Of a DNA stretch of 64,000 bases, positions 57,983 to 64,000 are shown in pieces (the stretch's first letter is position 1; each line of letters starts with the position of its first letter). The notes below the pieces were generated by a model. The model saw only the letters and a program-made list of their open reading frames with translations. It made no database searches and was not told the origin of the DNA. The position numbers were made by a program, and so were the translations under genes. Origin of the DNA: Micromonospora nigra (GTDB lineage Bacteria > Actinomycetota > Actinomycetes > Mycobacteriales > Micromonosporaceae). Location of the stretch: positions 62,001-126,000 of the forward strand of contig NZ_FMHT01000003.1 in NCBI RefSeq assembly GCF_900091585.1. The letters run 5' to 3'.

Positions 57983-60925
57983 CTACCGCGCCGCGAACGG
58001 CCCGAAGAACAGCTCGTAGTGCGGCTCGCGGTAGCCCGGCAGGGACCGCAGCAACTCCCGCGCCTCGGCGGTCGACCGCCCGGCGGCCTCGCAGTCACCC
58101 GTGGCTTCGGCGGCGCGGGCCGCGGCGTGCCGCGCCACCGCCAGCACGTACCGGTCGCCGAACCGGGCGGCGAGGTCCCCCGCCTCGGCGGCGTCACGGG
58201 CCGCCGACACCGGATCGGCCAGTCGCAGGTGGGCGGCCGTCCGCGCCAGGTGCGCCTCGCTGCGGGACGGCAGGTCCCCGGCGCGTTCCGTCACCGCGAC
58301 CGCCTCGGTGAGCACGGGCAGCGCCTCGGTCCACCGTCCCGCGAGGCACAGCAGCTGACCCCACATGCTCAGCGCCGCGCCCTCTAGGCCGACCGCGCCG
58401 ATCTCCCGGGCGATGCGCAGCGCCTCCTCGACCCCCGCGAAGGCCTCCTCCTGCGCGCCGACGGCCATCCGCACCTGGGCGGAGTTGCTGAGACTGGCAC
58501 CAACGAGCAGTGGCTTCCCCGAGGCCCGGCGTAGCGCCAGCGCTTCGTCGTGGTGAGCGAGGGAGCGATCGAGGGCACCCGTACGGTAGTGCAGCACACC
58601 CAACGCTTCCAGGCAGGCCGAGATCCGGTCCCGGTCGTCGAGGGACCGGACCAGTTCCAGGCACCGCAGCAGGTCCGCCTCCACCCGGCTCGGATCGCCG
58701 GTGCCCCGGTTCAGGCTGGCCCGGTAGAACAGCGCCGCCGCGTGTTCCAGGGGCAGCCCGAGCGTGTCGGTCAGCGTCGCCGCGCCGTCGATGAGACGCA
58801 CCGCCTCGTGCCGGTAGCCGTGCCGGCGCAGCGCCGCCGCGCTGGACCAGGCGAGCAGCGCCGCGAGCCGGGCGGTGGCGGGGCCGCCCTCCGCCGCCTG
58901 GGTGAAGGCCGCGACGATGTTGGCGTGCTCCTCGGCCAGCCACCGGGCGGCCTGTTCCGGGGTGGTGGGCGACTCCTGCCAGGCCGGTGCGGGCGGCTCC
59001 GATCCGGCGGTCGGTGACCAGCCCGCGTTCGCCAGCCGCGTCACGTCGCGGGAGCCGAGCTGGTACAGCTGCGTCAGCCGGCCCAGCGCGGCCTCCAGGT
59101 CGGCGGTCGGCTCATCCTGCGCCCGTTCCGCGGCGAACAGTCGCAGCAGGTCGTGGATGGCGTACGTGCCCGGCCGGCGGGGCTCGACGAGGCGCTGGTC
59201 GGCCAGCAGCTCCAGGGTGTCCTCGGCCACCGCGACCGGCTCACCGAGCAGCGCGGCGACGGCCCGCGCGCTGACCACCGGCAGCCGGGTGCCACCCACC
59301 AGTCGCAGGATCCGGGCACCCCGGCGGTCCCGCTCGTCACCGCCGGTCAGCGCCGCGTACGCGTGCTGGATCGACGCCCGCAGGCTGAGGTCGTCGTACT
59401 CCAGTTCGTCGAGGCGGTGCCGGGGGTCGGTCAGCCGCGCCACGAGCCGGTCGAGGGGCCACTGCGGACGACTCGCCAGCCGGGCCCCCACGATGCGCAA
59501 CGCCAGGGGCAGGAGGCCGCACAGCTCGGCGAGCCGGTCGGCCTGCTCCGGTTGGGCGGCGACGCGTTCGGCGCCGCACTCGGCGGCGAGCAGCCGCACC
59601 GCCGCCTCGCGGGAAAGCAGCTCCACCGCGAGGTGTCGGCTGTGCGGCAGGGTGGCGAGTATCCGCCGGCTGGTCACCAGGGTGGTGCACGATTCGTCCC
59701 CCGGCAGCAACGGTCTGACCTGGGCGGCGTCGCGGGCGTTGTCGAGGACCACCAGCATGCCGCGGCCGGCGACCGTTGACCGGAAGCAGGCGGTCGCCTC
59801 CCCCGGATCCGCCGGTACGGCGTTGCCCGGCATGCCGAGGGTGCGCAGGAACCGGCCCAGCACGTCGACCGGGCGCAGCGGCGGCAGGTTCGCGTCGGAA
59901 CCCTGCAGGTCGACGTAGAGGGTGCCGCCGGGATAGCGGTCGGCCAGTTCGGCCGCGAGGTGCACGGCCAGCGCGGACTTGCCCACGCCGCCGGGCCCGT
60001 GCAGGGCCACGACCGCCGGGCGGGCCGGCCCGTCGAGCCAGGCCAGCGCGGTGGCGATCGCCGACCGACGGCCGACGAGTCCGTCGATGCGGGCGGGCAG
60101 CTCGCGCGGCGGCGTGCGGGCCGCCGCCACGATGCCGGTCGTGTCCGTGCCGGGGCGGTCTGCGGCCAACTGGGGGCTGTGGTGCAGCACGTCCCGGTAG
60201 AGCGCCTGGAGCTCCGGGCTGGGATCCAGGCCCGTCTGCTCCGCCAGCGCCTGCCGCGCGTGCAGGTACGCGGCCACCGCGCCGGCCACGTCCCCGGTGC
60301 GGTAGAGGGCCGTCATCAGCTGCGCCCAGCTGCGTTGCCGCAGCGGGTGCGCGGCCACCGTCTCGCGTAGCCGGCCGACCAGTTCCGCCGCGCCGCCCAG
60401 GCCGAGCCGCGCCTGGACGTGGTCCTCCTCGACGATGAGGCGCTGCTCCGCAAGCCGCGCCAGCCGTCCGGCGAGCGTCGGGGGCAGCGGCAGGTCGGCC
60501 AGGGCCGGTTCGCGCCACATTCGCAGCGCCGTGCCGAGACTGGTCTCGGCGGACTCCAGGTTCCCCGCCGCCAGGGCCGCCCGGCCCCGGTGCGCCGCCT
60601 CCTGGAACTCGTCCAGGTCGCGCTCGCCGGGGCGGACCTCCAGCAGGTAGCCGCCGGTGCGGGTGTGCAGCCGGGTGGGGGCGCCCGGGGCGGTGCGCAG
60701 CGCCCGGCGCAGCCCGTGGGCGTACGTGCGCAGGTTGGCCGCGGCCGATGCCGGGCGCGGCTGCCCCCACAGCATCTCCGCCAGGTGATCGGTGCGCAGC
60801 ACCTCGTTCGGGTCGAGCAGCAGCGTGGCCGCGAACAGGCGCTGCTTCACCGGACCGAGGTTCACGGGCGTGTCGTCGACCCGGACCTCCAGCGGGCCGA
60901 GCAGCACGAACCGCAGGACAGCCAC
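57983..60925 (-). CDS. SARP-type (AfsR-like) regulator: BTAD + NB-ARC + TPR
   Basis: 980 residues from GTG 60925. N-terminal OmpR-like winged helix (about 1-95, 'LLGPLEVRVDDTPVNLGPVKQRLF', 'LRTYAHGLRRAL'), bacterial transcriptional activator domain (about 100-245), NB-ARC ATPase with 'GPGGVGKSALAV' near 310, and C-terminal TPR repeats. This is the AfsR architecture, which activates secondary metabolism in Streptomyces. SARP proteins bind direct repeats spaced 11 or 22 bp; such a repeat lies at 61731-61772, upstream of the neighbouring luxR gene. Confidence 0.9.
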   Translation of the reverse strand: MAVLRFVLLGPLEVRVDDTPVNLGPVKQRLFAATLLLDPNEVLRTDHLAEMLWGQPRPASAAANLRTYAHGLRRALRTAPGAPTRLHTRTGGYLLEVRPGERDLDEFQEAAHRGRAALAAGNLESAETSLGTALRMWREPALADLPLPPTLAGRLARLAEQRLIVEEDHVQARLGLGGAAELVGRLRETVAAHPLRQRSWAQLMTALYRTGDVAGAVAAYLHARQALAEQTGLDPSPELQALYRDVLHHSPQLAADRPGTDTTGIVAAARTPPRELPARIDGLVGRRSAIATALAWLDGPARPAVVALHGPGGVGKSALAVHLAAELADRYPGGTLYVDLQGSDANLPPLRPVDVLGRFLRTLGMPGNAVPADPGEATACFRSTVAGRGMLVVLDNARDAAQVRPLLPGDESCTTLVTSRRILATLPHSRHLAVELLSREAAVRLLAAECGAERVAAQPEQADRLAELCGLLPLALRIVGARLASRPQWPLDRLVARLTDPRHRLDELEYDDLSLRASIQHAYAALTGGDERDRRGARILRLVGGTRLPVVSARAVAALLGEPVAVAEDTLELLADQRLVEPRRPGTYAIHDLLRLFAAERAQDEPTADLEAALGRLTQLYQLGSRDVTRLANAGWSPTAGSEPPAPAWQESPTTPEQAARWLAEEHANIVAAFTQAAEGGPATARLAALLAWSSAAALRRHGYRHEAVRLIDGAATLTDTLGLPLEHAAALFYRASLNRGTGDPSRVEADLLRCLELVRSLDDRDRISACLEALGVLHYRTGALDRSLAHHDEALALRRASGKPLLVGASLSNSAQVRMAVGAQEEAFAGVEEALRIAREIGAVGLEGAALSMWGQLLCLAGRWTEALPVLTEAVAVTERAGDLPSRSEAHLARTAAHLRLADPVSAARDAAEAGDLAARFGDRYVLAVARHAAARAAEATGDCEAAGRSTAEARELLRSLPGYREPHYELFFGPFAAR

Positions 60926-60992
60926 GGCGTCTTTCTACCAGAGCGACTGCCCTGTGATCGGCGTGGTCCCGGCTGCCGGACCTCCCGCGGCC

Positions 60993-61622
60993 TCAGCCGC
61001 TCGCGGCGGTGAGTTGCAGGTCCACGGCGATCCGGGTGAGGCCCGCCTTGTTGGGGGTGCCGGTCTTCTGCCGGACCCGGTGCACGTAGGTGTCGACGGT
61101 GGCCTTCGACAGGCCGAGTTGGGCGCCGATCTGCTTGTGAGTCAGGCCCTCCGCGATGAGGGTGAGCACCTCGCACTCGCGCGGGGTCAGTGCCGGAACC
61201 GACCGCAGCGCCGGCTCGACCACCGCGTCCGGGCCGTACGGCCCGGGTGCGAGCGCCGCCCGCGCCTGCCGGTCGAGGTACAGGTCACCGCAGGCCACCG
61301 CCGCGACGGCCCGGACGAGGGTGCTCACCTCCACGCCCTTGCCGATCCAGCCGGCCACCCCGCGCCCCAGGGCGGCGTGCACGTCGGCCGGGTCGTCGGC
61401 GGCCGACATGACCAGCACCGCCAGGTGACCGGGCAGCCGGGGCGGCAACGCCGGCCCGGTGCAGGGGTCCGCGATCACCACCGTCGGGTCGCCGTCGGGG
61501 GCACAGTCCGCGAACGTCGGGAAGACACCGGCGAAGCGGACCTCCGACGCCCCGCGTAACACCTCCGTCACGCCGCGGAAGGCGACGGACCGGTCGTCGA
61601 CGACGGCCACTCTCGGGTACAC
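60993..61622 (-). CDS. LuxR-family response-regulator-like protein with atypical receiver
   Basis: 209 residues from GTG 61622 (GGAGG 7 bases upstream). The N-terminal ~115 residues follow the receiver pattern ('RVAVVDDRSVAFRGVTEVL', 'VAGWIGKGVEVSTL'), but the loop with the phospho-acceptor reads 'VVIADPCTGPAL', lacking the usual D-x-x-M-P; phosphorylation is uncertain. C-terminal LuxR HTH 'LTPRECEVLTLIAEGLTHKQIGAQLGLSKATVDTYV'. No kinase gene nearby, so an orphan. Placed between the SARP gene and a small secreted protein gene, all on the minus strand. Confidence 0.85.
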   Translation of the reverse strand: MYPRVAVVDDRSVAFRGVTEVLRGASEVRFAGVFPTFADCAPDGDPTVVIADPCTGPALPPRLPGHLAVLVMSAADDPADVHAALGRGVAGWIGKGVEVSTLVRAVAAVACGDLYLDRQARAALAPGPYGPDAVVEPALRSVPALTPRECEVLTLIAEGLTHKQIGAQLGLSKATVDTYVHRVRQKTGTPNKAGLTRIAVDLQLTAASG

Positions 61623-61670
61623 CGCACCACCTCCAGCACCACCGGACCGCTCGCGGTGGCGGCACCCGCC

Positions 61671-61721
61671 ACCGTTGGGACGACCACCGGCGTGTCCATC
61701 CTCGGTGGTCGTCCCAACGGT
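61671..61721. terminator. 19-bp perfect inverted repeat
   Basis: ACCGTTGGGACGACCACCG (61671-61689) and its exact complement (61703-61721) around a 13-base loop. Lies between the stop of the secreted-protein gene and the luxR start on the minus strand, so it can end the former's transcript; it could also be a protein-binding site. Confidence 0.7.
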
Positions 61722-61730
61722 AGGGGTGGT

Positions 61731-61772
61731 GACGTACAGGAGGCGTACATCAGACGTACGCGCCCGGCGTAC
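61731..61772. repeat. Four CGTAC direct repeats at 11, 11 and 13-bp spacing
   Basis: CGTAC occurs at 61733, 61744, 61755 and 61768, the first three exactly 11 bp apart (one helical turn), each preceded by A or G. They lie 110-150 bases upstream of the LuxR gene start. Spacing is that of SARP-binding sites and a SARP gene is next door. Confidence 0.6.
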
Positions 61773-61780
61773 GCGACGAC

Positions 61781-62047
61781 TCAGTCGCGCGTCTGTGGGC
61801 CGTCGCCCTGGGGGCAGGCCGGGAAGAGTTCGTCCCACAGGTCCGGCTTCTTCGTCGTCGGCCCGCAGGTGCCCATGTAGTAGATCGGAGGCGTCACGCC
61901 GACCAGCGGTTCGCCCACCGTCTGGCCGCCCGAACCGGAGGCCGAGAACCGGGCCGGGCCCCCGCCGACGGCCACGCCGGCCAGGGCGAGCGCCGCCACC
62001 GGTACGAGAAGCCGGGCGAGCCGTCTGTGACGGGGTGTCGTGCGCAT
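61781..62047 (-). CDS. Small secreted protein of unknown function
   Basis: 88 residues, ATG 62047 with AAAGGA upstream. Strong signal peptide: basic start 'MRTTPRHRRLARLL' and hydrophobic 'VPVAALALAGVAVGGG'. The mature part of about 50 residues contains two Cys ('GTCGPTTKK', 'FPACPQGDG'), a 'PPIYYMG' patch and an acidic-aromatic 'DLWDELF', and could be a small disulfide-linked peptide. I do not recognise a family. It has its own upstream palindrome (62154-62183) and a downstream hairpin, so it is a separately regulated gene. Confidence 0.72.
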   Translation of the reverse strand: MRTTPRHRRLARLLVPVAALALAGVAVGGGPARFSASGSGGQTVGEPLVGVTPPIYYMGTCGPTTKKPDLWDELFPACPQGDGPQTRD

Positions 62048-62153
62048 GGTGTCGTCCTTTCGTCGCCGACCAGGACCTTCGAGCCTCATCGTCCGGGCGG
62101 GCGAGGTCAACAACCACTCGATCACGAAACAGGAAACGCCGCGTGCGTCCCCT

Positions 62154-62183
62154 ACGGTACGTCCATCAAGCGTGACGTACCGT
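62154..62183. promoter_or_regulatory. ACGGTACGTC palindrome upstream of the small secreted protein
   Basis: ACGGTACGTC (62154-62163) and GACGTACCGT (62174-62183), exact 10-base arms with a 10-base spacer. About 107-136 bases before the secreted-protein start and just past the LacI stop. Its arms share the ACGTAC core with the 61731-61772 repeats, hinting at one common regulator; it could alternatively be the lacI terminator. Confidence 0.5.
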
Positions 62184-62196
62184 GGCGCAAATTGGG

Positions 62197-63207
62197 TCAG
62201 CGGGCGGGCGGACCGGCGACGCTGTTGCGCACCACGAGGGTCGGCGCGATCGTCCGGCGCAACGCGCCGCCACTGTCCGACGCGATCTGGGCCAGCAACA
62301 TGTCGAGACTCGCCTGGGCCACCGCCGCGAAGTCGGGCCGCACGGTGGTCAGCGGCGGGATGAAGTACGCCGCCTCCGGCACGTCGTCGAAGCCCACCAC
62401 GCTGATGTCGTCCGGCACCCGCCGGCCGTGTTCGTGCAGGGCGCGCAGCACCCCGAGGGCCAGGTGGTCGTTGGCGGTGAAGACGGCGGTGACCTCCGGC
62501 ATCCGGGCCAGCATCTGCCCGCACCGGTATCCCGCCGCGGCGGACCAGTCGGCCGGCACCAGGGGTGGGATCTCCGCGCCCGCCGCGAGCAGCGCCGCCC
62601 GCCAACCCTCGATCCGGCCCGCGCTGTCGAACCAGTCCGACGGGCCGGACACGTGCCAGACGGTGGAGTGGCCCGCCTCGAGCAGGTGCTGGGTGGCGGC
62701 CCGGGCACCGGCGATTTGGTCGACGGTCACCAGCGGCACCGGCCGGTGCGGGTCGCCGTCGACGGTGACCAACGGAACGCTCTTCGGTAGGCGTTCCAAC
62801 GCCTCCCCGGCCGACTCCACCGGCGCGATGACGACGACGCCGGCGACGCGGTGCGCGAGGTGCCGCTCGACGGCCGCGGAGATCGACCGGTGGTCCAGGT
62901 TGCGCACACTGCCCACGCTCACGGCGAAACCGGCCTCGGCGGCGGTCTGTTCGAGGGCGGCGAGCAGGGACGCGGGACCGTAGAGGGTGGTGTTCTGCGC
63001 GACGACGCCGATGACCTGGGACCGGCCGGTGACCAGGGCCCGCGCCGCGCGGTTGGGCCGGTAGCCGAGTTCGGCGATGGCGGCCTGGACCCGCAGCCTG
63101 GTCTGCTCCCGCACGTTCGGATGGTCGTTGAGCACCCGTGACACCGTCTGGTGGGACACTCCCGCCAGGCGAGCCACGTCCGTCATCGCCGGATCGCGCA
63201 CGGCCAT
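62197..63207 (-). CDS. LacI-family transcriptional regulator
   Basis: 336 residues, ATG 63207. HTH at about 8-30 ('MTDVARLAGVSHQTVSRVLNDHPNV') with hinge helix 'GYRPNRAARALVTGRS', then a periplasmic-binding-like sensor domain ('IGVVAQNTTLYGPASLLAALEQTA', 'DISVVGFDDVPEAAYFIPPLTTVRPDF'). The downstream-oriented acetyl xylan esterase gene on the same strand ends 264 bases upstream of this start, so it likely responds to a xylan- or cellulose-derived sugar. Candidate, but unproven, ligand for the cellulase operator at 5636. Confidence 0.92.
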   Translation of the reverse strand: MAVRDPAMTDVARLAGVSHQTVSRVLNDHPNVREQTRLRVQAAIAELGYRPNRAARALVTGRSQVIGVVAQNTTLYGPASLLAALEQTAAEAGFAVSVGSVRNLDHRSISAAVERHLAHRVAGVVVIAPVESAGEALERLPKSVPLVTVDGDPHRPVPLVTVDQIAGARAATQHLLEAGHSTVWHVSGPSDWFDSAGRIEGWRAALLAAGAEIPPLVPADWSAAAGYRCGQMLARMPEVTAVFTANDHLALGVLRALHEHGRRVPDDISVVGFDDVPEAAYFIPPLTTVRPDFAAVAQASLDMLLAQIASDSGGALRRTIAPTLVVRNSVAGPPAR

Positions 63208-63471
63208 GTCCTACTCCCCCGCCTGCCCTTCCGTCGCCGCGGCCCGTCGACGGTGACCGGAGCGGCCTGGGTACGATCCCCGCTCGCGATCCCGTGCCCG
63301 CGCTGCGCGCACGGTTGGGTAGCGCCAGATCAGCGACAGTCTACGCCAGCGGTCGGCCGGGCTGGTTGCGAGGCCATTCCCCGCGCGCCGCCGAGGCGGG
63401 GTGGGTGGGCGCCGGTGCCCCTCGGGGCGGGTCAGCCGGCGGGCGGGGCGGGTCAGCGGCGGCGGGGCGGG
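63208..63471. other. Intergenic region between the esterase and LacI genes
   Basis: 264 bases between two minus-strand genes. Apart from the GC repeat at its left end no open frame or clear promoter pair stands out; it should hold the lacI promoter. Confidence 0.4.
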
Positions 63472-63491
63472 TCAGCCGGCGGGCGGGGCGG
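63431..63491. repeat. Short GC repeat at the end of the esterase gene
   Basis: The 21-base unit GTCAGCCGGCGGGCGGGGCGG starts at 63431 and again, identical, at 63471; between them lies a 19-base variant (63452-63470). Each copy carries a minus-strand TGA stop; the third copy encodes the C-terminus and stop of the esterase. Confidence 0.7.
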
Positions 63492-64000
63492 GCACCACAC
63501 GACGCAGGAAGGTCAGCTTCTCGCGGTCGTGGAAACCCTGCCCGCCCTCGTGGTTGTTGAACGGGTACTCGCGCATCTCCTTCACCCCGGCGTAGCAGTT
63601 GTAGGCCGCGTACACCGTCGACGGCGGGCAGACGTCGTCCATCAGGGCGACCGAGAACAGGGCGGGCGCGGTGGCACGCCGGGCGTGGCTCACCCCGTCG
63701 ACGTAGCCGAGCGTCCGGTAGACGGGGTCGACGTGGTCGCGGTGGGCCTTGAGGTAACGGGCGACCTCCGCGTACGGGAGGGTGTCGACGAGGGTGGTGG
63801 CGCGCGGGAAGTCGCACAGGAACGGCACGTCGGTCATGACGGCGGCGAGGTCGTCGACCAGCCCGGCGACGGCCAGGCTGATACCGCCGCCCTGGCTCGC
63901 CCCGGTCACCACGACGCGGGCGGGGTCGACGGCGTCGAGGACGCGCACCGCCCGCACGGCCCGGACGGCGTCGGTGAAGACCCGGCGGTAGTAGTAGGTG
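63472..64000 (-). CDS. CE7 acetyl xylan esterase (5' end beyond the window)
   Basis: The C-terminal ~176 residues of an AXE1/cephalosporin-C deacetylase family esterase; the frame is open to the right edge ('[15 protein letters not shown]' begins the visible part). Nucleophile Ser in '[13 protein letters not shown]', Asp in '[12 protein letters not shown]', His in '[11 protein letters not shown]'. Full enzymes are about 320 residues. Removes acetyl groups from xylo-oligosaccharides in the cytoplasm, complementing the GH39/GH67 operon at the other end of the window. The natural C-terminus 'VVPAPPAG' lies inside the GC repeat. Confidence 0.92.
   Translation of the reverse strand, partial: TYYYRRVFTDAVRAVRAVRVLDAVDPARVVVTGASQGGGISLAVAGLVDDLAAVMTDVPFLCDFPRATTLVDTLPYAEVARYLKAHRDHVDPVYRTLGYVDGVSHARRATAPALFSVALMDDVCPPSTVYAAYNCYAGVKEMREYPFNNHEGGQGFHDREKLTFLRRVVPAPPAG

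Noticed and set aside
1..64000. CRISPR arrays, insertion sequences, tRNA or rRNA genes, integration sites
   Set aside because: No regularly spaced identical repeats, transposase-like proteins, tRNA-like cloverleaf segments or att-type direct repeats were seen on reading both strands.

Overview
The window is very GC-rich, gene-dense actinobacterial chromosome. GTG starts, 4-base start/stop overlaps, family-2 cellulose-binding modules (CBM2), an NB-ARC/TPR regulator of the AfsR/SARP type and a class III lanthipeptide locus all fit a soil Micromonospora or close relative. That assignment is inferred from gene content; no rRNA or other phylogenetic marker is present.

Positions 1-18500 are mainly plant-polymer degradation. 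A sugar ABC binding protein (5' end cut off), a GH39 beta-xylosidase, a YesL-like membrane protein and a GH67 alpha-glucuronidase form one plus-strand xylan operon. They are followed by a CBM2-GH5 cellulase, an SGNH esterase with CBM2, a secreted phosphoesterase with a xylan-binding-like N-terminal domain and a secreted S1 protease with CBM2. A TetR-aidB pair, a fused ABC exporter and a kynureninase lie among them. The far right end (62197-64000) returns to the theme with a LacI regulator and a truncated CE7 acetyl xylan esterase.

Positions 18545-28535 hold an NB-ARC regulator and then a compact class III lanthipeptide locus on the minus strand: LanKC synthetase, two very short precursor peptides (33 and 32 aa, neither previously obvious as a gene) that share the core pattern SSTxSxxCNC, and an MFS transporter. 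Divergent to it are an unrecognised 190-aa protein, a histidine kinase and a response regulator.

Positions 28524-53060 are acyl-CoA catabolism in two regulated blocks. Block 1 (28524-36989) has FadD, MaoC, a frameshifted acyl-CoA dehydrogenase, an SDR and a second acyl-CoA dehydrogenase. Divergent from these are a TetR regulator and an aldehyde/alcohol dehydrogenase pair. The same 19-bp palindrome lies at both promoters. Block 2 (36986-53060) has a large LuxR regulator, a second TetR, an APH-like kinase overlapping an ACAD11-like dehydrogenase (resembling the LvaA/LvaC 4-hydroxyacyl-CoA pathway), two SDRs, a thiolase, a five-gene Liv-type ABC importer and a tandem dehydrogenase pair. Five copies of a second 17-bp palindrome mark five of its transcription units.

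Positions 53144-62050 carry a cutinase closely resembling PET-hydrolysing enzymes, a cobalamin riboswitch followed by a BtuFCD importer and a CbiX-ferredoxin fusion, a SARP regulator, a LuxR-type regulator with 11-bp-phased CGTAC repeats upstream, and a small secreted protein.
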